Positions 7,489 through 16,349 of a DNA stretch of 64,000 bases are shown here, in pieces. The translations under genes were made by a program, and so were the position numbers. The notes beneath the pieces were generated by a model. That model was not told the origin of the DNA and did not search any database. It was given only the letters and a program-made list of their open reading frames with translations. Origin of the DNA: Treponema bryantii (GTDB lineage: Bacteria > Spirochaetota > Spirochaetia > Treponematales > Treponemataceae); NCBI RefSeq assembly GCF_036492245.1, contig NZ_AP025286.1:496001-560000 (forward strand). Reading direction: 5' to 3'. Position 1 is the stretch's first letter. Each line of letters starts with the position of its first letter.

Positions 7489-9197
7489 TGGATTCTTCTG
7501 GAAAGTTTAGTTATTCATTGAGGAAGTATCCGGCACTCCGGGTACTTTCTGTTGTTTTTATCATAAGTATAATTCTCGGTTCTATTTATCTCATTGGTTT
7601 CAGGAATAAACCTGTTCCTGAAATTACTTCTGTTGTTCCACCTGTTGGTTCTCCCGGTGACCTTGTTATCATTAACGGTTCGAATTTTGGTGCTGTGCGT
7701 GATATGAGCTATGTAGAAATAGCGGGTTCAAAACTTACTGCCAGTTCTTATATTTCGTGGACAGATAATTGTATTAAATTCGTACTTCCTGCAAATGTAC
7801 AGGATGGTCTTCTTGTTGTTGGAACTAAGGAACTTCGTTCAAAACCTGCTCTTTTTGCAAATGAGGTTGATATTCCTGTTCCGGTTCCTGCTGTGCAGCA
7901 GGTTACAAAGCCGTTAATCACTATGCTTTCTTCGGACAAGGTTAGTACGGGTGAGCTTCTTGTGATTTACGGAAATAATTTTGGTGATTCAAAAAATCAG
8001 TCTAAAGTGCTTTTTACTATGGACTGCAATAATAAAATCAGTGAGGCTGACTATAAGAACATGGTTATGCTTACTGAGAATATGATTCCTGCAAGCGAAG
8101 ATGATTTTGATTATGTATCCTGGTCGAATACAGAAATCAGTGTTAGGGTACCGGATGGTGCTTACAGTGGTGTTGTAATTGTAGATACAGGCCGTGAACA
8201 GTCTGATCCTAAGGAAATTACTATCAATACTGATGCGGGTCGTAAGGAATATCTTAATAAGAAGATATATCTGGTTCAGTATACTGCTGATATTGCTGAT
8301 GTTGTGACAGATGATGTTTCTACAATTACTCTTCGCTGTCCGATTCCTTTTAATTGTCCTGCTCAGCCTAATATTGAGATTACTGAGGTCGTTCCGGAGC
8401 CGATTTTATTAAATTATCAGAATAATTTGATTCATCAGATTACAAAGAGCCGAAATAATACTCCAAAGAGTGTTTTTAAGCAGACTTTCGTTCTTCCTGT
8501 TTTTGAAGTAAGAACTAATGTAAATCCTGTTAAAATTGGAAATTATAAGAACACTGAAAAAAATCTTTTGAGTGGAGCACTTAAGTCTGATGCTCTTGTT
8601 CCAAGTTCTGATAAGGCTGTAAAAGAGCTTTGTGATAAGATTATTGGAAAAGAAAAAAATGCCTGGAATAAAGCAAAACGGATTTATGAATATCTTTGCG
8701 ATAACTGTATGATTGAAGCAAAGGTTCGTAACGGAGATTCGAATCCGCTTGATTTGATTAAAAAAGGAAGCGGTGATGCTTATGATTTTGCAGTTATTTA
8801 TACTGCTTTGTTGAGAGCTGCTGAGATTCCGGCTTATACAGATGGCGGTGTATTAGTCAATCAGGATTTGCAGAGTCAGGCTCACTGGTGGTGTGAATTC
8901 TATATTGATAGAGTAGGCTGGGTTCCTGCGGATCCTGCTCTCGGTGCAGGGCTTGAATATAAGCGCTGGACAGACAGTGATGTTGTAGATGAAAGAGCTT
9001 ACTATTTTGGAAATATGGACTCGCATCATATTCTTTTCTCAAGAGGATGGAGTCAGCTTAAGCCGTTTAGTGCAGACAGTAAGATTGTTCAGCAGCCAAG
9101 AAGTTTTGCCCTGCAGTCTATCTGGGAAGAAGCAAATAAAGATACAGCAAAATACAGCAGCTACTGGAGTGTTCCGGTAGTAAAGGGAGTTTATTAA
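7488..9197 (+). CDS. Membrane-anchored TIG/IPT protein with inactive transglutaminase-like domain
   Basis: 569 residues. A membrane anchor (about 18-37, LSVVFIISIILGSIYLIGF) is followed by two IPT/TIG Ig-like folds (about 45-120, PEITSVVPPVGSPGDLVIIN; and about 145-240, PLITMLSSDKVSTGELLVIY) and a transglutaminase-like core (about 380-520). The core keeps the triad His (AHWWCEF, 466) and Asp (VPADPALG, 482), but the nucleophile position is alanine: GSGDAYDFAVIYTALLRAA, where the family has GDC-x-D-x-A. Ala431 therefore suggests a non-catalytic, binding or structural role. Start GTG at 7488 overlaps the anti-sigma stop. Co-transcription with sigma and anti-sigma suggests a part in envelope sensing. 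Confidence 0.85.
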   Translation: MDSSGKFSYSLRKYPALRVLSVVFIISIILGSIYLIGFRNKPVPEITSVVPPVGSPGDLVIINGSNFGAVRDMSYVEIAGSKLTASSYISWTDNCIKFVLPANVQDGLLVVGTKELRSKPALFANEVDIPVPVPAVQQVTKPLITMLSSDKVSTGELLVIYGNNFGDSKNQSKVLFTMDCNNKISEADYKNMVMLTENMIPASEDDFDYVSWSNTEISVRVPDGAYSGVVIVDTGREQSDPKEITINTDAGRKEYLNKKIYLVQYTADIADVVTDDVSTITLRCPIPFNCPAQPNIEITEVVPEPILLNYQNNLIHQITKSRNNTPKSVFKQTFVLPVFEVRTNVNPVKIGNYKNTEKNLLSGALKSDALVPSSDKAVKELCDKIIGKEKNAWNKAKRIYEYLCDNCMIEAKVRNGDSNPLDLIKKGSGDAYDFAVIYTALLRAAEIPAYTDGGVLVNQDLQSQAHWWCEFYIDRVGWVPADPALGAGLEYKRWTDSDVVDERAYYFGNMDSHHILFSRGWSQLKPFSADSKIVQQPRSFALQSIWEEANKDTAKYSSYWSVPVVKGVY

Positions 9198-9210
9198 CTG
9201 GAGGTTTAGT

Positions 9211-9912
9211 ATGACAAAGATTTTGAGTGTTGGTGGTTCAATTATTGCTCCGGATAAGCCGGACAGCGCTTTTTTGAGCGAGTTTGTTACAATGTGTAAG
9301 AAATGGCTTGATTCAGACAAACAGAACAGATTGATTCTGGTTGCTGGCGGTGGAGCACCTGCACGTGTATATCAGAATGGATTAAAGGAAGTTTGTGAAA
9401 AGACTGGGGACGCTTTTGATGCAAATGCAGCAGACTGGATTGGTATTATGGCTACACGTTTGAATGCTCAGCTTTTGAAGGCATGTTTTGGTGATTACAG
9501 TAAAAACGATGTTGTTTACAATCCAACTGAAGAAAATCTGAAGTTTGATGGCCAGGTACTTGTTGCTGCAGGCTGGAAACCAGGATTCTCTACTGATACA
9601 GATGCAGTTTATCTTGGTGAAAAATTTGATGCTAAGACTATCGTAAATCTTTCTAATATTGAAAAGGTTTATACAGATGACCCACGCAAGAATCCTGAAG
9701 CAAAACCTCTTGATACAATTTCATGGGCAGACTTCCGCAAGATGGTAGGAGATGAATGGACACCTGGAAAGAACTGTCCTTTTGATCCTATTGCATCAAA
9801 AAAAGCCAGCGAACTTGGTATGAAAGTAATCTGTGCAGGTGGAAAGAATATTCCTAACATCCAGGCTATTCTGGAAGATAAGGAATATTTTGGAACTACT
9901 ATCGGTGCTTAA
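9211..9912 (+). CDS. UMP kinase-like amino-acid-kinase-family protein
   Basis: 233 residues of the amino acid kinase fold. Motifs: N-terminal ILSVGGSIIAPDKPDSAF, LILVAGGGAPARVYQNG, a central GWKPGFSTDTDAVYLGEK, NLSNIEKVYTDDPRKNPEAK near the nucleotide site, and a final VICAGGKNIPNIQAIL. These fit the archaeal-type (PyrH_arch) uridylate kinase branch rather than the usual bacterial PyrH, so the likely reaction is UMP + ATP to UDP + ADP. GGAGG sits 7 nt before the ATG. It begins 13 nt after the transglutaminase-like gene, probably in the same operon. Whether it is the cell's essential UMP kinase cannot be told from the window. Confidence 0.83.
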   Translation: MTKILSVGGSIIAPDKPDSAFLSEFVTMCKKWLDSDKQNRLILVAGGGAPARVYQNGLKEVCEKTGDAFDANAADWIGIMATRLNAQLLKACFGDYSKNDVVYNPTEENLKFDGQVLVAAGWKPGFSTDTDAVYLGEKFDAKTIVNLSNIEKVYTDDPRKNPEAKPLDTISWADFRKMVGDEWTPGKNCPFDPIASKKASELGMKVICAGGKNIPNIQAILEDKEYFGTTIGA

Positions 9913-10502
9913 TAATAGCCCATGTTTGTAAGGACAGTTTCTAATTTCTGTCCATATAACGGGTCAGTGGCCCAGGTACCGGCCAGACCGTAAATATTTT
10001 CAACGTACTTTGTCTTGTGGACCCAGTTATATCTCGGGTCCACAAGTTCGTTAACGAGCATTACTTCTTCTGTTGTGCCATAAGCCTGAAGGTGCTGAAT
10101 ATGGGCGCGGACGCCTGTCTGCTCGTCTGGGAATTGTTCGCCGGGATGTTCTGCATCCATTGCGCCAAGTCCGCAGTAATTGTGGAACTCAGGCTGAACA
10201 AGACCTCCAAAACGAAGATAGCCGGTTTCAAGGCACATCTGTGCAAAGGCTACGTCTGAGTTCACTCCTTCTACGGCAGCTTCATCTATATAATATTGAG
10301 CAAAGTTTTTTATGTGTTCGCGGTCAGCTTCTGCATTGCGGCTCATAAAATAGTTTGCCAGTTGATCTGCATTTAAGCGGCCGATATCCATAATATTCTT
10401 AGAAAGTTCAATGTGTTTTCTGGCTTTTGGTAAAGAAGCACAGGAATTTAATGTAAAAAGAGCTGCAGCAAGAGTGGCAGCAAAAATAAATTTTCTCATC
10501 AT
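9909..10502 (-). CDS. Glucosaminidase-type (GH73-like) lipoprotein
   Basis: 198 residues from the chosen ATG at 10502 (the frame extends to a GTG at 10547, but the signal peptide fits the internal start). A hydrophobic leader ends in LFTLNSC, a lipobox. The mature domain resembles endo-beta-N-acetylglucosaminidases: VNSDVAFAQMCLETGYLRFG holds the expected catalytic Glu, followed by EFHNYCGLGAMDAEHPGEQF and GVRAHIQHLQAYG. Such enzymes cut the glycan backbone of peptidoglycan during cell-wall turnover. The 3' end overlaps the UMP-kinase-like gene by 4 bp tail to tail. No Shine-Dalgarno is evident at 10502. Confidence 0.83.
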   Translation of the reverse strand: MMRKFIFAATLAAALFTLNSCASLPKARKHIELSKNIMDIGRLNADQLANYFMSRNAEADREHIKNFAQYYIDEAAVEGVNSDVAFAQMCLETGYLRFGGLVQPEFHNYCGLGAMDAEHPGEQFPDEQTGVRAHIQHLQAYGTTEEVMLVNELVDPRYNWVHKTKYVENIYGLAGTWATDPLYGQKLETVLTNMGYY

Positions 10503-10608
10503 ATTCTGATTTTCGGAAAAACAGAAAAAAATCTGAATTTCTGACACTTTTTTTCAAAATCTTTTCCTTTTTTGGCTTATGAAAGCAATATTATAGATAG
10601 AGGATTTT

Positions 10609-11310
10609 ATGAAAAAAATCAGTAATGAAGAAAAAATTAGACCGTCGGTACGGGAATCTGCAATGGAGCATGGGCTTTCTTATCTGTTTGATGAGGAGCT
10701 TGTGATGCTTATTCTTGGGACGGGGAATAGTCAGATGCCTGTGGAAATAATGGCAGATAAAATAGTTGATGCTCTTGATGATTCAGATCCCGCCGAGGTG
10801 GTAAAGAATCTGCTTAAGCTTAAAGGGGTTGGGCAAGGAAAAGCACTGGCTGTTGCGGCAGCTCTTGAACTGGGAAGACGGCGGAATTCGCATCTTTGTG
10901 CACCGATTTCGAGTTCATCTGATATCGTTCCTTTTGTACAGAATTATGCGGTTTGTAAAAAAGAACATTTTCTTCTTGTTACGTTGAATGGCAGTCATGA
11001 AATAATTCAGATTCATGTGATTTCGGTTGGTACGTTAAACAGAACTTTAATACATCCGCGTGAAATTTTCGGAGCAGCAATAAGAGAGGACGCGGCGGCA
11101 ATCATAGTATGTCATAATCATCCATCTGGAAATTGTGAACCTTCAGAAGAAGATATTCAGGTGACGCATAATCTTGAACGGGTTGGAGAAATTATGGGTA
11201 TTGAGCTGCTTGATCATATTATTGTGTGCAGGGATTCATATTTTAGTTTTGTTGACAGCAAAATGCTACTTAGGAATAAAAAGAAAAATGTTATTGTTAA
11301 AATGGCCTGA
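10609..11310 (+). CDS. radC: RadC-family protein (JAB domain)
   Basis: 233 residues. The N-terminal helix-hairpin-helix part (about 55-95, LLKLKGVGQGKALAVAAALE) is followed by the JAB/MPN domain with its metal-binding signature CHNHPSGNCEPSEEDIQ (His-x-His-Pro-x7-Glu/Asp) and a final DHIIVCRDSYFSF. The name comes from an old E. coli DNA-repair assignment; the actual function of the family is unsettled. Length (220-230) is normal. GAGG about 8 nt before the ATG with TATTAT just upstream gives a short ordinary leader. The HtrA gene follows after 18 bp but has its own promoter-like sequence. Confidence 0.9.
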   Translation: MKKISNEEKIRPSVRESAMEHGLSYLFDEELVMLILGTGNSQMPVEIMADKIVDALDDSDPAEVVKNLLKLKGVGQGKALAVAAALELGRRRNSHLCAPISSSSDIVPFVQNYAVCKKEHFLLVTLNGSHEIIQIHVISVGTLNRTLIHPREIFGAAIREDAAAIIVCHNHPSGNCEPSEEDIQVTHNLERVGEIMGIELLDHIIVCRDSYFSFVDSKMLLRNKKKNVIVKMA

Positions 11311-11328
11311 TTCTATTAAATTATAGGT
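11294..11328 (+). promoter_or_regulatory. Leaderless promoter of the HtrA gene
   Basis: TTGTTA (11294-11299), 17-bp spacer, TAAATT (11317-11322), then six bases to the ATG at 11329. There is no Shine-Dalgarno. The element lies inside the end of radC. Confidence 0.45.
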
Positions 11329-12600
11329 ATGAAACTATATTCTAATGCTCAGCTTATTCGTACTACTGTGATTTGTGTTGTTGCTGCTGTGCTTGTTACT
11401 GCAGCTGTTTGTATAAATATTTCTAAGAAAAAAGCTTCTGGAAATGCTGCAACTGAGGCGGAGGTTACTCAGGTTGCGGATACGACTCCGGAAGGTACAG
11501 ATATTATTTCGGGTTCAGATAATTTTGAGAACTCGTATTCTTTTCTTGAGCAGAATCCTGCTTCTGTGATTTCTGTTGCCGGTGGAAATGGAGGTTCGGG
11601 TTACACTCAGGAAGAAGCTCAGAATATAAATGTTTACTCACTTTGTAATGAAGCGGTTGTGAATATAAATACTCAGATAACAGCTTATGACTGGTTCCTT
11701 CAGCCTTATGTACAGGAAGGAGGAAGTGGAAGTGGTTCTATTATTGATAAGCGTGGTTATATTCTTACAAATGTTCATGTAATTCAGGATGCAACTAAAA
11801 TTTATGTTTCTCTTTTTGATGGTACTCAATATGAGGCTGAAATAATAGGAACAGATTTAGACAGTGACCTTGCCGTAATTAAGTTTACACCTCCTGCAGG
11901 AATGGAACTTAAGACTATTTCTTTTGGTGCTTCTACTGCTTTGAAAGTTGGTCAGAGGGTAATTGCAATTGGTAACCCATTCGGTTTGGAACGAACTATG
12001 ACTACAGGTATTGTTTCTGGTCTGGGACGTCCTATTCAGAATTCTAATAACAGAATTATCCGCAATATGATTCAGACAGATGCGGCTATTAACCCTGGAA
12101 ACTCTGGCGGCCCTTTGCTTGATACAACTGGAAAAATGATTGGAATCAATACTATGATTCAGTCAAATTCAGGAAACTCTGCCGGTGTTGGTTTTGCTGT
12201 TCCTTCTGAGACTGCGATTCGTGTTGTTGCAGATTTGATTAAATATGGAAAAGTTCAGCGCGGAACTATTGATGCAACTGTTATTCAGTTGAGCCGTCGT
12301 ATTACACAGTATGCGGGCCTTGATGTTTCGAATGGTGTTTTGATTTCAGAAGTAAAAAGAGGCGGAAATGCAGAGGCTGCGGGCCTTAGAGGTGGTACTG
12401 AAGCTGCATATTATGGTTCACGACGAGACATCATTTATATTGGCGGTGATGTAATTACTCAGATTGATGATATTGCCGTAACTTCTCTTGCTGATTATTA
12501 TTCAGCTCTTGAAAGCAAAAGACCTGGTGATGTCGTTACGGTTGTGGTTCGTCGAAATCGCAAGAACGTAACTTTGAAGATTAAGCTGGTGGAGAGTTAA
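11329..12600 (+). CDS. HtrA/DegP-family serine protease
   Basis: 423 residues. An N-terminal membrane anchor (about 10-30, TTVICVVAAVLVTAAVCIN) places the protease in the periplasm. The chymotrypsin-like domain carries His150 (ILTNVHVIQDATK), Asp180 (DSDLAVIKF) and Ser259 (NPGNSGGPLLD), with the substrate loop INTMIQSNSGNSAGVGFAVP. A single PDZ domain (about 320-420) recognises exposed hydrophobic C-termini. HtrA proteases degrade or refold damaged envelope proteins. Length fits the single-PDZ, membrane-anchored class. The stop overlaps the uvrB start in TAATG, so both are translated from one message. Confidence 0.93.
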   Translation: MKLYSNAQLIRTTVICVVAAVLVTAAVCINISKKKASGNAATEAEVTQVADTTPEGTDIISGSDNFENSYSFLEQNPASVISVAGGNGGSGYTQEEAQNINVYSLCNEAVVNINTQITAYDWFLQPYVQEGGSGSGSIIDKRGYILTNVHVIQDATKIYVSLFDGTQYEAEIIGTDLDSDLAVIKFTPPAGMELKTISFGASTALKVGQRVIAIGNPFGLERTMTTGIVSGLGRPIQNSNNRIIRNMIQTDAAINPGNSGGPLLDTTGKMIGINTMIQSNSGNSAGVGFAVPSETAIRVVADLIKYGKVQRGTIDATVIQLSRRITQYAGLDVSNGVLISEVKRGGNAEAAGLRGGTEAAYYGSRRDIIYIGGDVITQIDDIAVTSLADYYSALESKRPGDVVTVVVRRNRKNVTLKIKLVES

Positions 12601-14597
12601 TGAAAAAGTTTGAGGTAGTTTCACCTTTTGAGCCTAGCGGAGATCAGGGACAGGCTATTGAAAAGCTTGCAGAAGGATTTCTTCGCGGTGACAAGTTTCA
12701 GACTCTCAAGGGTGTAACAGGCTCTGGAAAAACCTTTACTATGGCAAAAATCATAGAGAAGGTTCAGCGTCCTACGTTAATCATAAGTCATAATAAAACT
12801 CTTTCTGCCCAGCTTTACCGTGAGTTTAAATCTTTCTTTCCGAATAACGCTGTAGAATACTTTGTTTCATATTACGACTATTATCAGCCGGAAGCTTATG
12901 TTGCTGCCCGCGACTTATATATAGAAAAAGACTGTGATATCAACCGTGAAATTGATCAGATGCGTCTTGCGGCAACTTACAGCCTTATGGAACGCCGTGA
13001 TGTAATTGTAGTTGCAACAGTTTCCTGTATTTACGGTTTGGGTATGCCTGATGTTTATAAGGGCATGCGTGTTCATGTTGAAGTTGGTCAGACTTTAGAT
13101 ATCAAAAAGTTTGCAAACTCTCTGATTTCAATGCAGTATAACAGAAATGATAACGTGCTTGAGCGCGGCAACTTCCGTATTAAAGGCGATGTAATAGAAG
13201 TTTTCCCGCCTTATATGGAAACAGACGAAGCATACAGAATTCTTCTGGATTGGGAAGAAGTTGTCCGTATTCAGCGTTTTAATGTTCTGGACCGTTCTGT
13301 TACCGGTGAACTTGAAGAAACTGTTTTATATCCTGCAAAGCACTTTGTCGTTCCTCAGGATAAATTAATTGAAGCAACGAACCGCATTCAGGTTGAACTG
13401 GACGAGCGTGTAGAAGAACTTCGCGCTGCAGGAAAAATGCTCGAAGCTGAGCGTCTTAAAACCCGTACAACTTATGATATTGAAATGCTCCGCGAAATGG
13501 GAACCTGCCCGGGAATCGAAAATTATTCCGGCCCAATTTCGGGCCGCGCGCGAGGCGAACCTCCTGCAACACTTCTTCATTATTTTCCGGATGACTTTTT
13601 GTGCATGATTGATGAGGCACATGTTTCTGTTCCTCAGATTGGTGCGATGTATGAAGGTGACCGTAGTCGTAAGCAGAATCTTATTGATTTTGGATTCCGT
13701 CTTCCTAGTGCTTTTGATAACCGCCCTCTGAAGAAGGCTGAGTTTGATGCAAAGATGAATCAGATAATTTATGTTACTGCAACTCCACGCCCTGAAGAAA
13801 TTAAGCAGAGTACACAGGTTGTAGAGCAGCTGATTCGTCCTACAGGACTTCTTGATCCTATTGTAGAAATCAGACCAAGCGAAGGTCAGATGGAAGATAT
13901 TTACAAGGAAGTTCGCGAGCGCATTGAGCGACACGAACGCAGCCTTATTCTGACACTGACAAAAAAGATGGCGGAGGACCTTACCCAGTACCTTACAGAA
14001 CTTAAACTCAAGGTAAAATATATTCACTCAGAAATTGATACTTTTGAACGAGTTGAGATTTTGAAATCTTTAAGAACCGGTGAAATTGACGTTCTGATTG
14101 GAATTAACCTTTTGAGAGAAGGAATTGACCTTCCGGAAGTTTCGTTTATTGCAATTCTTGATGCAGATAAAATCGGATTCTTAAGATCGGAAACTTCGCT
14201 TATTCAGATTATTGGACGTGCTGCCCGAAATGCTGAAGGTAAGGTTGTAATGTATGCCGACCACATGAGTCCTGCAATGGAAGCGGCTGTAAAAGAAACA
14301 AAGCACCGTCGCGAGGTTCAGGAAGCTTACAATAAAGAACACGGAATTACACCAAAGACAATTTCTAAAGCTGTTGAAGATATTCTCATTCATGAAAAGC
14401 AGGATGCAGATGCAAACGCTTCAATGCAGCTTGAAGTTCTTAAGAAAGAAGCAAATCTGTTTAATCCTAAAGAACGCCACAAGCTCATTAAAGCTCTCAC
14501 TGCTGAAATGTCCGCCTGTGCAGACCGTATGGAGTATGAACAGGCAGCTGCTCTCCGAGACCAGATTCGCGATATTGAAGCACAGTACGGGAAATAA
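12600..14597 (+). CDS. uvrB: Excinuclease ABC subunit B
   Basis: 665 residues; UvrB is the damage-verifying helicase-like subunit of nucleotide excision repair, loaded by UvrA and handing over to UvrC. Motifs: Walker A LKGVTGSGKTFTMAKI, the beta-hairpin VEYFVSYYDYYQPEAYV, a DEAH box (MIDEAHVSVPQ), YVTATPRPEEI, IDVLIGINLLREGIDLPEV, the arginine-finger segment QIIGRAARNAEGKV, and a C-terminal UVR motif (MEYEQAAALRDQIRDIEAQY). Length is normal and the gene intact. GGAGAG precedes the ATG. Its last 50 bases reappear, diverged, at 16841-16890 beyond the phospholipase insert. Confidence 0.97.
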   Translation: MKKFEVVSPFEPSGDQGQAIEKLAEGFLRGDKFQTLKGVTGSGKTFTMAKIIEKVQRPTLIISHNKTLSAQLYREFKSFFPNNAVEYFVSYYDYYQPEAYVAARDLYIEKDCDINREIDQMRLAATYSLMERRDVIVVATVSCIYGLGMPDVYKGMRVHVEVGQTLDIKKFANSLISMQYNRNDNVLERGNFRIKGDVIEVFPPYMETDEAYRILLDWEEVVRIQRFNVLDRSVTGELEETVLYPAKHFVVPQDKLIEATNRIQVELDERVEELRAAGKMLEAERLKTRTTYDIEMLREMGTCPGIENYSGPISGRARGEPPATLLHYFPDDFLCMIDEAHVSVPQIGAMYEGDRSRKQNLIDFGFRLPSAFDNRPLKKAEFDAKMNQIIYVTATPRPEEIKQSTQVVEQLIRPTGLLDPIVEIRPSEGQMEDIYKEVRERIERHERSLILTLTKKMAEDLTQYLTELKLKVKYIHSEIDTFERVEILKSLRTGEIDVLIGINLLREGIDLPEVSFIAILDADKIGFLRSETSLIQIIGRAARNAEGKVVMYADHMSPAMEAAVKETKHRREVQEAYNKEHGITPKTISKAVEDILIHEKQDADANASMQLEVLKKEANLFNPKERHKLIKALTAEMSACADRMEYEQAAALRDQIRDIEAQYGK

Positions 14598-14610
14598 AAC
14601 CATTTACTGA

Positions 14611-16314
14611 TTATCCCTTATATTTTTTAAGCAAGGCATTGGTATTCACTTGAAGAATTAAAGGTGCATCTTTTTTAATGACTGTTCTTTTATTTATTTC
14701 AGCAAGTTTAATTTGTGAATCAATATCAGTTATTTCCACTTTTGAAACAATAAATTTCTGAGAACTCAACTTATAATCAACGGAAATTTGGAATTCTTTG
14801 AGTTCTTCTAGTTTTATTTTTTCATTAAGATTTACCTCATAGATTCTGGTGCTTCCTCTTTCAAAATCATTGCCCAATCTGTCCAAGCAGTATTGCTTTT
14901 TGGATTTATTTGTAACTGAAATAAGATGAACATCGTAATCTGTACCTGCAGCGAATTCATCAGAGACTTTGACATAGACTTTGACTTTGGAAATACTGTA
15001 ATTAAACTCACCGTCTTTAAACTTATTTAAATAATTTGTTGCCTTGTAATCTTCAGCGATTTTTATAAGATTGTTGTTTCCAAGTAAACAAAGTTTTCCC
15101 ATATTTAAACATTGTCTAAAGACTTTGAAATTTTGTGATGCACAGTCTTTTGCTTTTCCAAAATTTCCCCATTCTTTATCAAAGTAGTCAGTTAATTTAC
15201 TGCATTTTGTTTCAGTTCGTAAAGGTTTAAATAAATTGTATTCATTTAGAACTTTAGCAGGTTCTGTGAAAAAATTGAAAAGAACATTTCGAAGTTCTTT
15301 TTCACAGGCATCTAAGGTATTTGGCGGGGTCTTTTTTTCATTAAGAGATTTATATAAACCTTTTAATAGAGCTTTATAGAATGCTAATTCAACACCTTTT
15401 TCGACAAGATTAATAGGATTTAAAATTTCACCTGTTAAAATATCAAAGATTAAAGGTGCAGGACTATTTTTGTATTCGTATATGTAGATACAGAACTGTA
15501 ATAATTTGATATAAATAGTATCAGTTTTAATTGTTTTGATTATACTGGAAATTTCTTTGAAATTAAAATCTTTTCCTTGAATACAATTTACTGCAAATTT
15601 TTGCCATTCATTCATCCATTGCGTAATTTTTGCCTGTAATTCCTGAGATTTTAATTTGTCTTTTTTGAGAGCATTAGAATACTCATTTACCATAAGCCTC
15701 AGAAACTCGATATCTTTATTTCTGTCAGGTCCTAAAATTTTATCAATTTTTTTCCAGGCTTCTGGTGTTCCAAAACATCTTTTTAAGAAATTAATTGGAA
15801 TTTGAATTGTGAAATTTTGTTTAGCTACTTTCTTATCTAAATATGATTCTATTGTAATATGTTTTAAAATAACAGAAAGTGGATCTGAATAAGTTATTAT
15901 TGTTGGAAAGTTTTTAATATCGAAAACTTCATTAAAGTTGGGGAAGTATCCACCTGCATATTTATTGATATAATAATGGCTGAACATGTCTCCGGCGTAA
16001 TGTATTGAAAAACCTAAATAGAATGCAAAAGCCTGATTGTAGGATTCTCCTTGTGGCATAGTAGTCAGTTCGTTATACATCAATTCTAGAAATTTATTGG
16101 AATTCTTAGGATGAATATCCATTTGTCCAATAATCAAATCTGGAAAGAAATCTGGTCCTACTGCACCAGCTCGAAAATAGTCAGGATACATTTTAATGAC
16201 TTCGCAAATTTTCTTAGGAACTGCATAATCAGTGTCGCCAATTGTAACATATCCATTTTTATTTATTTCATCCATTAATAGATTTGCCATGTAAATGTGT
16301 GCTCGTGATTTCAT
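14611..16314 (-). CDS. Zinc-dependent phospholipase C-like protein with C-terminal PLAT domain
   Basis: 567 residues. The N-terminal part (about 1-260) fits the zinc-dependent phospholipase C family: MKSRAHIYMANLL, RAGAVGPDFFPDLIIGQMDI, and the metal-ligand helix FYLGFSIHYAGDMFSHYYIN with His-x3-Asp-x3-His. The middle is Lys/Asn rich and unrecognised. The C-terminus (about 455-550) looks like a PLAT/C2-like lipid-binding fold: KVKVYVKVSDEFAAGTDYDV, a strand with LDRLGNDFERGSTRIYEVNL, then EFQISVDYKLSSQKFIVSKV. That order matches clostridial alpha-toxin. No signal peptide is seen, so the protein is cytoplasmic or leaves by another route. AGGGGGA precedes the ATG. Base composition is unlike the flanks. 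Confidence 0.8.
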   Translation of the reverse strand: MKSRAHIYMANLLMDEINKNGYVTIGDTDYAVPKKICEVIKMYPDYFRAGAVGPDFFPDLIIGQMDIHPKNSNKFLELMYNELTTMPQGESYNQAFAFYLGFSIHYAGDMFSHYYINKYAGGYFPNFNEVFDIKNFPTIITYSDPLSVILKHITIESYLDKKVAKQNFTIQIPINFLKRCFGTPEAWKKIDKILGPDRNKDIEFLRLMVNEYSNALKKDKLKSQELQAKITQWMNEWQKFAVNCIQGKDFNFKEISSIIKTIKTDTIYIKLLQFCIYIYEYKNSPAPLIFDILTGEILNPINLVEKGVELAFYKALLKGLYKSLNEKKTPPNTLDACEKELRNVLFNFFTEPAKVLNEYNLFKPLRTETKCSKLTDYFDKEWGNFGKAKDCASQNFKVFRQCLNMGKLCLLGNNNLIKIAEDYKATNYLNKFKDGEFNYSISKVKVYVKVSDEFAAGTDYDVHLISVTNKSKKQYCLDRLGNDFERGSTRIYEVNLNEKIKLEELKEFQISVDYKLSSQKFIVSKVEITDIDSQIKLAEINKRTVIKKDAPLILQVNTNALLKKYKG

Positions 16315-16349
16315 ACGTTTATCCCCCTAATTATATTTAAATTGTTTTT

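Noticed and set aside
10503-10547. GTG start for the GH73-like lipoprotein
   Set aside because: It would put 15 polar or aromatic residues before a normal lipoprotein signal peptide.
13365-14027. 220-residue minus-strand frame opposite uvrB
   Set aside because: Mirrors the coding frame of uvrB, which has all catalytic motifs; no ribosome site.
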